The notes: generated from the sequence alone by a model not told the origin. Shown: positions 1 to 10,412, counted from the first letter of the stretch. The stretch is 59,050 bases of DNA from an uncultured bacterium (GCA_937998865.1 CALLBR010000020.1:1-59050), one strand, 5' to 3'. Program-made: numbers and translations.

Positions 1-830
1 TCCTTGAGAAATTTTGAAATGGTGCTCTTACCTATATGAGTTTAAACCAACCTTAAGGCAGTTTAGCATTTTTTGTATATTTTGGGACAGGATCAAACAC
101 CTTTTCTTTAAGTTCTCTAATGTAGAGTTCTATCTTTCCGAAAGGCGCTTTAAACTTAAAGTCTTCTCCCTCAGCCATATGAGGTTTAGCACTCTCTTGA
201 AAATCAACATATCCCTTTTTGTAAGATCTATGTAATAAATTACCCAAATTTCCCCTTTCTCTTTCAAGAATTCCTCGAAAGCATCCCAAAGGAAATACTC
301 AGATCAAGCCTTTTGCCAAGTTCTTTAGCAATTCACCATCCTCGTTTAGTGTCATACATGGAATTTATTAAAGGTTGGTGGATTGAAATCCCAAAACTTA
401 CCTCTTTCACTGTAAAAAATCATTATGACCTCAACATAATTACATTATGATAGAACTACATGAGCCAGCATTACTCCAACATAAAGCATCATATCAATAG
501 CCAATAAAAGATAGAGCTTTTGGAAAGCATTTAGGTACCCCTTTGATTTGGCATAACCTTTAGAATATTTGTTCCTGTTACAAACAAAAGGCTTACAGTA
601 AATGCATGAAATAAGTGGAGATAGTTACATTTCTCATTAAAGTTTTTGATTCAGGACCGTACTTTTCCTTGATTTTATGCATTTTTCTGCTAAAATCTCA
701 AAGCTTCATTCCGTGAAGCTTTTTTAAACTTAGCCTCTCCTCTTCCTCAAGTGTTAATTAGAGGAGATTAAAGCTGTCAGCATCATAGATAAGTCCTATT
801 ACTCCATGTCACCTTAGTCTTATGCGATTC
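1..830 (-). pseudogene. Decayed molybdopterin oxidoreductase (PsrA/PhsA-like), continues past window edge
   Basis: This stretch has no intact gene, but the minus strand carries ordered remnants of a DMSO-reductase-family catalytic subunit in shifting frames. From about 810 down to 1 I read GLIYDADSF (family GLYDPDR), KFKKASRNEAL (GKFxxISWDEAL), KIKEKYGPES, LAIDMMLYVGVMLAHVVL (VAIDxxxxETAxxADVVLP), IAKELGKRLDL, WDAFEEFLKEKG, FKAPFGKIELYI followed by FDPVPKYT, and GWFKLI followed by RAPFQNFSR (family GRxPxHTxSR). The order is that of polysulfide/thiosulfate reductase-type enzymes. The remnants fit in about 275 codons where the family needs about 700, so large internal deletions have occurred. 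Several stops and at least one frameshift (near 255) interrupt them. The C-terminal end runs off the left edge. The family call is solid; the exact substrate class is inference. Confidence 0.75.
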
Positions 831-927
831 TCTCTTAATGGTATATGAGGATATGAATTTTAGTTTAATTTTTTTTCTTTTAATGAATATGCTAATATTG
901 AGTAAATAAAAACAGAGGAGGAGGTAC

Positions 928-1875
928 ATGGAGAGCAGCAGAATTAAAAACTTTCCTGTTTCTTTCTTTGCTGTAGTAATGGGTTTAACAGGTCTTGCTA
1001 TTGCCTATATGCGAGCTTCTTTTTTGGGAAAAGCCGCTGAAGCAGTGGGAATTTCTCTAACTTTTTTAGCCACTTTTATTTTTTGCCTTTTTTTAATCTT
1101 TTATTCCTTAAAAATACTTAAATATTTCGAAGTGGTAAAGGCTGAATTTAATCATCCCATAAAAGCAAGCTTTTTCCCAACAATTTCCATCTCCCTTTTA
1201 TTGCTTGCAATAGCCTACAGCTCCTTAAGCGAATCATTATCATATTACATGTGGCTAATTGGAACAATCATGCAATTTCTTTTCCTTGTAAGGATTATAA
1301 GCTACTGGATAAACAAAGATTTTAAAATTGAAATGATTAATCCTTCCTGGTTTATTCCTGTAGTTGGAACAATCATTGTTCCAATTCAAGGAATGGATTA
1401 CTCAGAGGAACTTTCATGGTTTTTCTTTAGCACAGGAATTATTTTTTGGATATGTCTATTCACGATAGTTTTCTATAGATTAATTTTTTATAATCCGCTT
1501 CCAGAAAAATTATATCCAACTTTTTTTATTCTTATAGCTCCACCTGCAGTAGGATTTGTCTCCTACACTAAAATCAATGACTCTATTGATTCTCTTGGTA
1601 ACATCCTTTTTTATTTTGCCTTGCTTCTCCTTATTGTCTTAGCTGCCCTAATTAGGAAATTTTTAAACTTAAAATTTTACATATCCTGGTGGGCATATAC
1701 CTTTCCCCTTGATGCCATAACCATAGCAATTGCCATGAGATATCACCTAACAGGTCTAGAATTTTACAAAGTTCTCTCAATTTTTTCTCTAATAATTACC
1801 ACCTGTGTCATAGGGATTGTAAGTATAAAAACGCTATTTTCAGTCTCAAAAAAACAGGTATTCATAGAAGAATAA
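928..1875 (+). CDS. TDT-family anion channel/exporter (TehA/SSU1-like)
   Basis: The 315-residue integral membrane protein begins SRIKNFPVSFFAVVMGLTGL, the characteristic first-helix signature of the tellurite-resistance/dicarboxylate transporter (TDT) family. About ten hydrophobic segments cover the whole length, as in TehA and SLAC1 channels. The start is supported by AGAGGAGGAGG a few bases upstream of ATG. TDT members pass or export small anions; yeast SSU1 exports sulfite. The gene sits between remnants of a molybdopterin oxidoreductase and rhodanese genes, so a sulfur oxyanion substrate is attractive but unproven. Tellurite or dicarboxylate export cannot be excluded. Confidence 0.85.
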   Translation: MESSRIKNFPVSFFAVVMGLTGLAIAYMRASFLGKAAEAVGISLTFLATFIFCLFLIFYSLKILKYFEVVKAEFNHPIKASFFPTISISLLLLAIAYSSLSESLSYYMWLIGTIMQFLFLVRIISYWINKDFKIEMINPSWFIPVVGTIIVPIQGMDYSEELSWFFFSTGIIFWICLFTIVFYRLIFYNPLPEKLYPTFFILIAPPAVGFVSYTKINDSIDSLGNILFYFALLLLIVLAALIRKFLNLKFYISWWAYTFPLDAITIAIAMRYHLTGLEFYKVLSIFSLIITTCVIGIVSIKTLFSVSKKQVFIEE

Positions 1876-1933
1876 TCATTAAAGGATTTTTTTGTCAGGA
1901 TTGTGAATTAAGTTTTTTATATTTTTTAAGATA

Positions 1934-1990
1934 TGGGAGAATCTTTATACTCTCTCTATGGAGCTTTTTCAATTTCCTGAGATTCTCCCA
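1934..1990. repeat. 11-bp perfect inverted repeat
   Basis: TGGGAGAATCT (1934-1944) and AGATTCTCCCA (1980-1990) are perfect inverted copies separated by 35 bases. The pair lies 60 bases after the TDT gene stop. No T-run follows either arm, so it is a weak terminator candidate. It may be an mRNA 3' stabilising stem or a mobile-element scar. Confidence 0.45.
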
Positions 1991-2109
1991 GTAAATTTTT
2001 CATAGTATCTGTCTTTGTTTATATTTACTTTTTTACTAAAATACTCTGATAAATAAAGCTTATCTTTAAGATATATCCATGAGGCAAAACCTCATATTTA
2101 AAAGCCCGG

Positions 2110-2580
2110 TTATAGTTTGATCTTTGTATGCCAAAAATCTGTCAATCGAAGCCCTCTTTCATCAGCAATTATTTTGTATCTACCCTTAAAGTGCTTTGCA
2201 CCTTCTCCGTAAACTTCATTCCTAATGTTATAGGCTATTTCTGCTCTCCTTGCAGTAGCACAGTGTTCAATTATCCCTTTATCCTCCGGTATTTCACTAA
2301 GTCTATCCTTAAGTTCTTCAGAGGGAATATTCTTTGCTCCTGTTATCATTCTTGTCTGAGTTTCTTCTGGATCTATTACATTAATGATTAAAACATTTTT
2401 AGGGAAGTTTCCCTATAACTATCCAGCTTTAGACTTATGAAAAGCAGGAGTAGTAAAGCTTTTAGCTATTATGGGTTTTTGTTGAGAGACACCCTAAGAA
2501 ATCAAGAAAACAAAGGAAAAACTAATTTTTTTCAAGAATCCAATACCCATTAGACCCAAATATGCAAGAAAGTTTTTCAT
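2110..2580 (-). pseudogene. Rhodanese-domain protein inactivated by in-frame stops
   Basis: A single minus-strand frame runs from an ATG at 2580 to a stop at 2110 and reads as an exported rhodanese. It has a hydrophobic N-terminus, then FTTPAFHKS, NVLIINVIDPEETQTRMITGAKNIPSEEL, and the active-site loop region HCATARRAEIAYNI. Three internal TAG codons interrupt it, one after the signal-like segment and two close together near 2410-2420. The frame is otherwise kept throughout. In the active-site loop the family Cys is still present (HCATARRAE). Only the part downstream of 2349 is open. It is convergent with the TDT gene and divergent from the intact rhodanese at 2661. Loss of function by nonsense mutation is the simplest reading. 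Confidence 0.7.
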
Positions 2581-2609
2581 TGATTATACTACTTTTTTAA
2601 TGTTATACT
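2580..2609 (+). promoter_or_regulatory. Putative sigma70 promoter for the rhodanese gene
   Basis: TTGATT (2580-2585) and TATACT (2604-2609) are separated by 18 bases. A small CCTGC-TTG-GCAGG hairpin and a strong TTAGGAGGT ribosome binding site follow before the ATG at 2661. Confidence 0.5.
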
Positions 2610-2660
2610 CTTATAGAGTATCCTGCTTGGCAGGTAAAATTCTTTAGGAGGTAAGGTAAA

Positions 2661-3131
2661 ATGAAGAGAGTTTTTATGGGGTTAATCATCTCTTTATTCT
2701 TTGCCACATGGGTTTTTGCTTATGATGCAGAAATGGCAAAAAAGTTTGACGCAATGTTTTCTCAAATGACACCAGAAGTTCTCACCATGAGACCCTGTCA
2801 GATAACAACTAAAGATATTCTTGATATGATCAAAAAGAAAGAAGATTTCGTAATTCTTGACATAAGAACTCCTGCTGAGCAAAAGCTAATTGCTCCTGTT
2901 TGGAAGGGTTCTTTGTTAATACCTATGCATGAACTTTTTAAGCCTGAGAATCTTAAAAAGCTTCCTAAGGATAAAAAGATCGCCGTTCTTTGCCACACCG
3001 GTGACAGAGCAGCAGCTGCTACAATAGCTTTAAGAGCAATTGGCTTTAATAATGCCTTTCAGTTTAAAGGTGGAATTGCTGAATTTGCAAAGGAAATTGG
3101 AAGAACAGCCACAGAATATGTAAAAGATTAA
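2661..3131 (+). CDS. Exported rhodanese-like sulfurtransferase
   Basis: This 156-residue protein has an N-terminal signal peptide (cleavage probably after WVFA, near residue 20) and a single rhodanese domain. The domain shows FVILDIRTPAEQ near residues 63-74, IPMHEL, and the active-site loop VLCHTGDRAAAA with the catalytic Cys at residue 111. Rhodanese domains carry persulfide sulfur on this Cys, so a periplasmic role in sulfane-sulfur transfer is likely. AGGAGGT precedes the ATG. The neighbouring decayed rhodanese and decayed polysulfide-type reductase suggest it is the survivor of a larger sulfur module. Confidence 0.88.
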   Translation: MKRVFMGLIISLFFATWVFAYDAEMAKKFDAMFSQMTPEVLTMRPCQITTKDILDMIKKKEDFVILDIRTPAEQKLIAPVWKGSLLIPMHELFKPENLKKLPKDKKIAVLCHTGDRAAAATIALRAIGFNNAFQFKGGIAEFAKEIGRTATEYVKD

Positions 3132-3149
3132 TAAAATTACCTAACCAAA

Positions 3150-3169
3150 AGCCTGCCTCCTGGCAGGCT
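3150..3169 (+). terminator. Rho-independent-type hairpin after the rhodanese gene
   Basis: AGCCTGCC-TCCT-GGCAGGCT forms a perfect 8-bp stem with a 4-base loop 19 bases after the stop codon. The following sequence is AAAATCTTTAT, so the T-tract is poor. A terminator or 3' stabilising stem is likely. Confidence 0.6.
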
Positions 3170-3523
3170 AAAATCTTTATTTAATCCCTCTCTTTCAGTT
3201 TCGGGGCTTCCTTCCATCTCATTAATAGTTAATAATGCTTTTCTAAATAAATGATTTCGAGAATACTTTTTTATATATTATTGGATGAAGCTTAAGCCCT
3301 GAAGCAATTTACCTTTCTAAGTATACACAAGTTTGCGAGAAAATCACATCTTTACCCTTTAGCTAAGGGAGTTATAACGCCTAACAAGGAAAACCGTCTT
3401 TAAAAAAAATTTATATTATTAAAAGACAGTCTAACAGCTACAAAGAAGACGTCAGAAAGCTATAGTTATTTTAAAGGGCTTATTTAATTTAAATTATTCA
3501 TGGAACTCATAGGAAACTCAAAC
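3170..3523. other. AT-rich intergenic region, no gene seen
   Basis: The space between the convergent rhodanese and NtrC-type genes shows no coding remnant I can recognise on either strand. A loose inverted repeat (GTCTTT near 3400 and AAAGAC near 3422) is flanked by A-runs and might end transcription from the minus-strand operon. Confidence 0.4.
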
Positions 3524-4873
3524 TTAGCTGGGCCTGGAAATTCCCCATTTTTTTCTCTTTTCCCATAAAGCTTTTCTTGTGATGCCAAGCATATCAGCAA
3601 GTTCTTGTTCATTATAAATAGATTGATATTTAAGAATGAATTCTTTTGTATATTCTTCGATAGAAAGCAAAGGAATTTCCTTTGCTTTTTCAAAAAATTT
3701 CTCCTGAGATCTGATATAATCAGGTAGATTCTCAGGCAATATGGTATCTGTCTCACAAAATACAACAGCCTGTTCAATAACATTTTGCAACTCTCTTATA
3801 TTACCAGGCCAAGAATGCTTATAGAGTAGTTTAATGGCTTGGGGATCTATTTTTTTCAAATTCTTACCCATTTTTATAGCAAATTTTCTCATAAAATGAT
3901 GAGCAAGTATCTCCATATCTTTTCCTCTTTCTCTTAAGGGAGGGATATGAATTGTAATGACATTTAATCTAAAAAAGAGATCTTCTCTAAATTTACTCTC
4001 TTTCACGGCTTCGATAAGATCTTTATTTGTAGCAGAGATAAATCTTAGATCAACCTTTTTACTTATTACACTTCCCAAAGGACGAATTTCCTTGTCTTCC
4101 AATACCCTAAGTAGCTTTGCTTGGAGACTTAAGGGTAAATCTCCTATTTCATCAAGAAAGACCGTACCTCCATCAGCGATTTCAAGGAGACCTTTCTTGT
4201 CTGTAGTGGCTCCGGTGAATGCTCCTTTTACAAAACCAAAAAGTTCGCTTTCAAGAAGATTTTCAGGAAGACTTGCACAGTTTATAGCTACAAAAGGTTT
4301 TTTCTTTCTATAACTGGATTCATGAATTGCTCTTGCAAATAGCTCTTTACCTGTACCTGTCTCGCCGAGAAGTAACACATTAGTAGGAGTATTGGCAATT
4401 TTCTTAATTTTCTCAAACAAAAGTTTTATCTCTATAGATTCACCTATTATGGAAAAAATTTCCTTTCGGTTTTCTAAATTTTGTGGTTTCTCCTTTTGCT
4501 CTTCATTTTTTGTTTTTTCGATTAATTTGGACAAACTTACTTTTATTTCCTCATAGACAAAAGGTTTCACTAAGTAATCTTCCACTTTAATTTTTATTGC
4601 CTTCAGAGCTGAACTTATGGAAGGATAAGAAGTTGTCAGAATGACCTTTACATTTGGATTCAAAAATCTAATTTTGCTTGCTAACTCTATACCATCACCA
4701 TCGGATAACTCTATTTCAATAATTACAATATCATGAAGAAAGGAAGAATAAATATTGAGAGCCTGCTGAAAATTTGGAGCGCTATCAACATTAAATCCCT
4801 CCTTTTTTAAATACTCACTCAAACTTTCTCTTAAATCATCATTACCATCAACTATTAAAAGTCTCTCATTCAT
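3524..4873 (-). CDS. NtrC-family sigma54-dependent activator with degenerate receiver domain
   Basis: The 449 residues comprise a receiver domain (about 3-120), a sigma54-interaction AAA+ domain (about 140-375) and a C-terminal Fis-type helix-turn-helix. The AAA+ domain has Walker A GETGTGKE, the GAFTGA loop that contacts sigma54, and an intact Walker B region (GGTVFLDEIGDLP). The receiver is odd: the phosphoacceptor position reads IIEIELSDGDG with Glu53 where Asp is expected. The acidic pair near the N-terminus is Asp-Gly (VDGNDD) instead of Asp-Asp, while the conserved Lys in YLVKPF is kept. Its start overlaps the end of the upstream synthetase gene by ATGA (4 bp), indicating co-expression. 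No partner kinase is adjacent. Family confidence is high; the target genes are unknown. Confidence 0.92.
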   Translation of the reverse strand: MNERLLIVDGNDDLRESLSEYLKKEGFNVDSAPNFQQALNIYSSFLHDIVIIEIELSDGDGIELASKIRFLNPNVKVILTTSYPSISSALKAIKIKVEDYLVKPFVYEEIKVSLSKLIEKTKNEEQKEKPQNLENRKEIFSIIGESIEIKLLFEKIKKIANTPTNVLLLGETGTGKELFARAIHESSYRKKKPFVAINCASLPENLLESELFGFVKGAFTGATTDKKGLLEIADGGTVFLDEIGDLPLSLQAKLLRVLEDKEIRPLGSVISKKVDLRFISATNKDLIEAVKESKFREDLFFRLNVITIHIPPLRERGKDMEILAHHFMRKFAIKMGKNLKKIDPQAIKLLYKHSWPGNIRELQNVIEQAVVFCETDTILPENLPDYIRSQEKFFEKAKEIPLLSIEEYTKEFILKYQSIYNEQELADMLGITRKALWEKRKKWGISRPS

Positions 4874-7566
4874 GCATTATGGTCAAGGGTTAATAAAACT
4901 TTCACACTATCCTCTTCCACAGAATGTCTAACAAAACCTAATCTTTCAGCAAGTCCTAACATATAGGTGTTTATTCTTAAAATATCCATCCAAATTCTCT
5001 TTACTCCAAGATCTTTTGCTACTTCAATTGCGTAATTGCATAGTGCTTTCCCAACTCCTCTACCTTGATATTCATCTTCTACTAATATTGCCATATCAGC
5101 CTCTGTTCCATCAGGATCCCGAGAAAGTCTAACATCACCTATTATTTTTTCACCATCGCTATCCTTTATGACACAGACAAATGCTAAATTTCTATGATAG
5201 TCAACTTGGCAAAATTTACATAGATTTTCATGCCTTAAATCTATAGCTCTTTGAAAAAACCTAAGACTTATTGTTCTTTCAGAACATCTTGAGAGCAAAT
5301 CACCTATCAACTTTTCATCTTCAGCCTTAACTGGTCTTACAATAGCCTTCATGCCATCTTTGAGTTCCACCTCTTTATATAGATGTACAGGATAAGGACA
5401 GATGCTTAAATGAGGAGGACAAAATTCACCTTTTACAATAGTCTTTTTCTTTGGAGCTGTTTTATCCAAAATAATACTACAGTCAAGGGCGAAAATATCT
5501 GAATCAGTTATGAATAGGGGATTTATATCAAACTCTTTTATTTGAGGAAAATCAGAAATTAGGTAGGAAAATTTTACTAAGGTTTCTTCCAGACTTCTTA
5601 AGACATCCTCATAATAGGAGTATTTAATTAGATACCTATAAATCTTCGTTTCTTCCATTAACCTTCTAGCTAAGGTTTGGTTGAGAGGAGGAAGTCCAAT
5701 GGAATAGTCTTCTAAGGCTTCTAAAAGATTCCCGCCAGTTCCGAAGAGAATTACTGTTCCAAAGGTAGGATCTTTTTTAGCTCCAATTGCTATTTCATAA
5801 CCATAGGTAATAACCATTGGCTGAACAATTACTGAAGCCGAAGGATCTCCATTTTCTTGAGCTAATTTTTTTAACCACTTAAAGCCCTCTACTGCTTCCA
5901 GCTCATCTCTTACATCAAGTATTACTCCTCCTTTTTTAAATTTATGAATTATTTTTGGAGTGTCAATCTTTAAAACTACAGGATAACCTATTTCTGTAAT
6001 TGCTTTTTTGAGTTCTTCAAGATTATCAGCCTTTTTTGTAAGAACAACAGGAATACCATAAGCATTAAGAATTTCTGAAACCTCAAAGAAGGTAAGTATG
6101 GGTCTTCCTTCATTTATAGCTGTGTCAATTATCATCTCTGCTTTCGAAGTTTCAAATTGAAGATTTTGAAGAATCGTTTGTGGTGTTTCAAGAAGGAGTT
6201 TAAGGTTAAAATCATATCGATACATATACATAAATGTCCTTACTGCTTGTTCAGGTGTTACAAAAGTTGGTATACCGTGACTGTTTAATATTTCTCTGCC
6301 TTTTTGTACAAGTTCTGCTCCCATCCAGTTTGTCAGCACGGGTTTATAAGGTGATTCTTTTGCTACTTTGGCTACTATCTCTGCTGTATCCTCAGGAGAT
6401 GTACCTAAGGAAGGTGCCAACATTACTAAAACAGCATCTACATTTTTATCTTTAAGAATAATTCTCAAAGCCTTTTCATAATCAGCAGCTGTTGCATTGG
6501 AGATTAGATCAAGAGGATTTCTGATGAAACGAGTTGGAACACTGCTTTCTAATTCCTTTTTAGTCTCTTCTGAAAAATCAGCCAATTGTCCACCAAGCTT
6601 TAAAAGACTATCAACAGCTGTTACAGCAGGTGCGCCTGCATTAGTTATAATTGCTAATTTATTACCTCTGGGTCTTCTTTGTTTAGATAAAGTTTCGGTT
6701 ATATAAAACATATCAAGCGTCTCATCAACCCTTACTGCTCCTGCTCTCTTGAAGGCTGCGTCATAAACCTTATCCTCTCCAGCAAGCAGTCCTGAGTGGG
6801 TTAAAGCAATCTCCAGGGACTCAACAAATTTACCTGACTTAACAATGACAATAGGTTTTGAAAAGGCAAAAGAACGAGCAGAGGTCATAAACTTTCTTCC
6901 ACTTTTTATTGACTGCATATATATGACTATTGCTCTCGTGGAGGGATCTACTCCAAAAAAATCTATGAGATCAGCACAATCTATATCTATGTCAGAACCT
7001 AAGGATACAAAATAACTAAATCCAATGTTTTTATCTGCAGCTCTATCCAATAAAGCTGTAGATAGGGTTGCACTTTGAGCTATAAGGGCAATACTACCTT
7101 TATTTAATTTTCTTCTAAAAAGACTCGCATTTATCCCTAATCCAGGACGAATAAAACCAAGAGTATTTGGACCTAATAGTCTAAAACCATATTTTCTATG
7201 GATTTCCTCAATCTTTCCCTCTACTAGCATGGCATCCTTAATCTTTGTTCGGAAATCAGGACAAAATAGTATGACTCCTTTAACTGCCTTTTGCCCACAT
7301 TCTTCAAGAATTTCAAGAAGATTAGATTCACAATCTTTTGCTATAATAGCAAGATCAATGTCCTTCGATATATCACTTAGAGATTTATAGGCTTCAACTC
7401 CCTGGACAGAATCATATTTGGGATTTACAGGATAAACTATTCCTTTGTATCCTTCTCCAATAAGATTTCTAAAAACAGTATACCCTATTGTATGGGGCAT
7501 ATTGTCTGCACCAATAACTGCTATTCTTTTGGGATTAAAAAAATATTCAAGATTATATATTGACAT
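4870..7566 (-). CDS. ADP-forming acyl-CoA synthetase fused to GNAT acetyltransferase (Pat/YfiQ-like)
   Basis: The protein has about 898 residues. It starts with a CoA-binding domain ([13 protein letters not shown]), continues with a succinyl-CoA-ligase-like domain and an ATP-grasp domain (about 480-700), and ends with a GNAT domain from about residue 735 that contains the acetyl-CoA motif [10 protein letters not shown]. This is the architecture of bacterial protein lysine acetyltransferases of the Pat/YfiQ group. The loop THSGLLAG keeps the His used as phospho-carrier by active ADP-forming synthetases, a residue lost in enteric Pat. A real synthetase activity is therefore possible. I chose the ATG at 7566, preceded by GAAGGAG, over a start nine codons further upstream. 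The gene overlaps gyrA by 14 bp and the NtrC-type gene by 4 bp. Confidence 0.88.
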   Translation of the reverse strand: MSIYNLEYFFNPKRIAVIGADNMPHTIGYTVFRNLIGEGYKGIVYPVNPKYDSVQGVEAYKSLSDISKDIDLAIIAKDCESNLLEILEECGQKAVKGVILFCPDFRTKIKDAMLVEGKIEEIHRKYGFRLLGPNTLGFIRPGLGINASLFRRKLNKGSIALIAQSATLSTALLDRAADKNIGFSYFVSLGSDIDIDCADLIDFFGVDPSTRAIVIYMQSIKSGRKFMTSARSFAFSKPIVIVKSGKFVESLEIALTHSGLLAGEDKVYDAAFKRAGAVRVDETLDMFYITETLSKQRRPRGNKLAIITNAGAPAVTAVDSLLKLGGQLADFSEETKKELESSVPTRFIRNPLDLISNATAADYEKALRIILKDKNVDAVLVMLAPSLGTSPEDTAEIVAKVAKESPYKPVLTNWMGAELVQKGREILNSHGIPTFVTPEQAVRTFMYMYRYDFNLKLLLETPQTILQNLQFETSKAEMIIDTAINEGRPILTFFEVSEILNAYGIPVVLTKKADNLEELKKAITEIGYPVVLKIDTPKIIHKFKKGGVILDVRDELEAVEGFKWLKKLAQENGDPSASVIVQPMVITYGYEIAIGAKKDPTFGTVILFGTGGNLLEALEDYSIGLPPLNQTLARRLMEETKIYRYLIKYSYYEDVLRSLEETLVKFSYLISDFPQIKEFDINPLFITDSDIFALDCSIILDKTAPKKKTIVKGEFCPPHLSICPYPVHLYKEVELKDGMKAIVRPVKAEDEKLIGDLLSRCSERTISLRFFQRAIDLRHENLCKFCQVDYHRNLAFVCVIKDSDGEKIIGDVRLSRDPDGTEADMAILVEDEYQGRGVGKALCNYAIEVAKDLGVKRIWMDILRINTYMLGLAERLGFVRHSVEEDSVKVLLTLDHNA

Positions 7567-10030
7567 TTTCTTCTCCTTCAAAAATTCTTCCAACGCTTAC
7601 AACAGTATCCTGTGCTCCAAGGTCTATTAATCTTACTCCCATGGTGTTTCTTCCTCTGGTGGGAATATGGGATACCTTTAGCCTTATCATTTTACTGTTA
7701 CTGCACAGAATTATCTCTTCATCTTCTCTAACCTGCATAGCTGCTACTACAGAACCTGTCTTTTCATTAAGTTTCATATTTCTTACGCCTATTCCAGCTC
7801 TTCTCTGAAGAGGATACTCATCAATTGGAGTTTTCTTGCCAATTCCTTTTTCTGAGATGGTAAAAATAAAAGATTTTTCCGATACCATGTCACCAGAAAC
7901 TACCTCATCATCTTGAGAAATTTTAATCCCTATAACTCCCTTTGCAGAACGTCCCATGGCTCGTACGTCTTTCTCATTAAACCTAATAGACATACCTTTT
8001 TTGGTTGCCAAAATAAGATCACTTGTACCGTTTGTTTTTCTGGCTGAGATAAGTTCATCTCCTTCTTCAAGCTCAATAGCAATAACTCCCTTGGATCGGA
8101 TGTTTTTAAATTCTTTCAGAGATGTCTTCTTTACAAGTCCCCTTTTAGTAAACATGGTAAGATATCCCTCTTCAAGATCTTTACAAACAAGAGCTGTGGA
8201 GATTTTTTCACCTTCCTGCAAAGATAATAAATTAACAATCGCTTTACCTTTTGAAAGCCTTCCAGCCTCAGGAATTTGATAAATTTTTAAACAATAAACT
8301 CTTCCAAAATTACTGAAAAAGAGTATGTGATCATGAGTTGAACCAATCAAAACAGCATCTAAATAGTCTTCAGATACTGTTTCCATAGGAGTTAATCCCT
8401 TGCCTCCTCTTTTTTGGCTCCTATAATCACTTAAAGGCGTTCTTTTTATATAACCAAGATGAGTAAAGGTAATTACCATATCCTCTTCTGCAATAAGGTC
8501 TTCTAATCTAATATCTTTTGTTTCTGTATTAATTTCAGTTCTTCTATCATCGCCGTATTTTTCTTTTATTTCAATAAGTTCATCTTTAATAATTTTTCTT
8601 ACCAATTCTTCACTTTCCAAAATTGCTCTAAGTCTCTCAATTTCTTTAAGAATATCTCCGTAATCTTGCATTATCTTTTCTCTCTCTAAACCTGTGAGCC
8701 TCTGTAGTTTCATATCAAGAATTGCTTGAGCTTGAATTTCTGTAAGTGGAAATCTCTCTTGTAATCTATTCCTTGCTTCTTCAGGATTTTTAGAGCTTCT
8801 TATTATAGAAATTACTTCATCAAGATTCTCCACAGCTATTTTTAGTCCCTCTAATATATGAGCCTGATGTTCAGCCTTCTTTAGATCAAAAGCAGTTCTT
8901 TTTAGAATTACATCTTTTCTGTGTTTAAGAAACTCATCTAACATTTCTTTAAGATTTAAAATTTTAGGTTGCCCATCTACGATAGATAGCATAATTCCGC
9001 CAAAGGTTGTCTCCATTTGGGTATGTTTATAGAGATTATTTAGTATAACTTCGGGCATTTCTCCTCTTTTTAACTCAAGAACTACTCGAATGCCTTCTCT
9101 GTTGGATTCATCTCTAATTTCAGTTATTCCTTCAATTTTTTTCTCTCTTACAAGTTCTGCTATTTTTTCTATTAATCTTGCTTTATTAACCTGGTAGGGA
9201 ATTTCTGTTATAACAACTCTCTCTTTAAAGGTCCTTCCCTCTGTTTCATGGTCAAAAAGAGAATTTTCCTTTCCTTTTTTACCTTTTGCCTCCTTTTCAA
9301 TCTTAACCTTAGCTCTTATCTTGATTAGACCCTTCCCAGTAAGATAGAGATCCCTAATACCTTCTACGCCATAGATAATACCACCGGTGGGAAAATCTGG
9401 TGCTTTAACAAAATTCATTAGTTCTTCAACTGAAGCTTGAGAATTTTCAAGTAAAAATAACAGAGCATCTACTATCTCCCTTAAGTTATGAGGAGGAATA
9501 TTAGTTGCCATACCAACAGCGATTCCAGAGGAACCATTTATAAGAAGATTAGGAATTCTAGTGGGAAGAACAATTGGTTCCTCTGTAGTTCCATCAAAAT
9601 TGGGAGTGAAGGGAACAGTTTCTTTGTCAATGTCTTGCAATAGCTCTTCAGCTATTTTTGTAAGTCTTGCCTCTGTATAACGATAGGCAGCGGGAGGATC
9701 ACCATCTATGGAACCAAAATTGCCCTGACCATCGATAAGTGGATATCGCATATTGAAATCTTGAGCAAGCCTTACTAAAGCATCATATACAGCCTGATCA
9801 CCATGAGGATGATACTTTTTAAGAACCTCTCCCACCACTCCAGCACACTTAGAATATTTCCTACCAGCAAGAAGTCCTTCACGAAACATGGCGTATAGAA
9901 TTCTTCTTTGAACAGGTTTGAGTCCGTCTCTTACATCAGGGAGAGCTCTACCTACAATTACACTCATTGCATAATCGAGATAGCTTACTTTCATTTCATC
10001 TTCAATATTTACCCTTAATACATTAGCCAT
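7553..10030 (-). CDS. gyrA: DNA gyrase subunit A
   Basis: The 825-residue subunit cleaves and rejoins DNA in gyrase (GyrA2GyrB2), which introduces negative supercoils. The N-terminal [20 protein letters not shown] block, the active-site [10 protein letters not shown] with the catalytic Tyr, and a six-bladed C-terminal beta-pinwheel region are all visible. The GyrA box reads QKRGGKG, close to QRRGGKG, which marks gyrase rather than topoisomerase IV. The ATG at 10030, preceded by AAAGAGG, is preferred to a TTG two codons earlier. gyrB is not in the window. Continuation into the acyl-CoA synthetase gene with a 14-bp overlap makes an unusual operon partner. Confidence 0.97.
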   Translation of the reverse strand: MANVLRVNIEDEMKVSYLDYAMSVIVGRALPDVRDGLKPVQRRILYAMFREGLLAGRKYSKCAGVVGEVLKKYHPHGDQAVYDALVRLAQDFNMRYPLIDGQGNFGSIDGDPPAAYRYTEARLTKIAEELLQDIDKETVPFTPNFDGTTEEPIVLPTRIPNLLINGSSGIAVGMATNIPPHNLREIVDALLFLLENSQASVEELMNFVKAPDFPTGGIIYGVEGIRDLYLTGKGLIKIRAKVKIEKEAKGKKGKENSLFDHETEGRTFKERVVITEIPYQVNKARLIEKIAELVREKKIEGITEIRDESNREGIRVVLELKRGEMPEVILNNLYKHTQMETTFGGIMLSIVDGQPKILNLKEMLDEFLKHRKDVILKRTAFDLKKAEHQAHILEGLKIAVENLDEVISIIRSSKNPEEARNRLQERFPLTEIQAQAILDMKLQRLTGLEREKIMQDYGDILKEIERLRAILESEELVRKIIKDELIEIKEKYGDDRRTEINTETKDIRLEDLIAEEDMVITFTHLGYIKRTPLSDYRSQKRGGKGLTPMETVSEDYLDAVLIGSTHDHILFFSNFGRVYCLKIYQIPEAGRLSKGKAIVNLLSLQEGEKISTALVCKDLEEGYLTMFTKRGLVKKTSLKEFKNIRSKGVIAIELEEGDELISARKTNGTSDLILATKKGMSIRFNEKDVRAMGRSAKGVIGIKISQDDEVVSGDMVSEKSFIFTISEKGIGKKTPIDEYPLQRRAGIGVRNMKLNEKTGSVVAAMQVREDEEIILCSNSKMIRLKVSHIPTRGRNTMGVRLIDLGAQDTVVSVGRIFEGEENVNI

Positions 10031-10100
10031 AATCAACCTCTTTAAGATTTTTGAGAATTAATAGCGATTAAAAATTTGTAGAAGATTTTCATAAAATAAT

Positions 10101-10301
10101 TTATTTACAACTACTACAGGAAGAAGCTTGACAGGAAGAACACCCTGAATTACCTTTTTGAACACCTTTCATTGAGAAGGTGGAGAATTTTTTTTCAATT
10201 TTTTCAGAATCACATTTAGGGCATTTTACCTTTTTGTTTCCAAAAACAAGAACTTCAAAACTTTCACCGCATTCTTTACATTCGTATTCATATATAGGCA
10301 T
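10101..10301 (-). CDS. FmdB-type zinc-ribbon protein
   Basis: This 66-residue protein begins MPIYEYECKECG and has a second pair CPKCD, giving the four Cys of the FmdB/CxxC_CxxC_SSSS zinc ribbon. The C-terminus is a run rich in Cys, Ser and Lys (GCSSCQASSCSSCK), typical of the family. Related proteins were proposed as regulators of amidase and formamidase genes, but the general role is unknown. It lies 70 bp upstream of gyrA on the same strand and may share its transcript. Confidence 0.88.
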   Translation of the reverse strand: MPIYEYECKECGESFEVLVFGNKKVKCPKCDSEKIEKKFSTFSMKGVQKGNSGCSSCQASSCSSCK

Positions 10302-10412
10302 TCTATCACCTCAAAATATAAAATTTAAGCATTTTTATTATATCACAGCTTGCCTTCAACCTAAAAATTCTTTTAAAGTAAATATTAACAGAAATTATAA
10401 AGGAGGCCTCTT

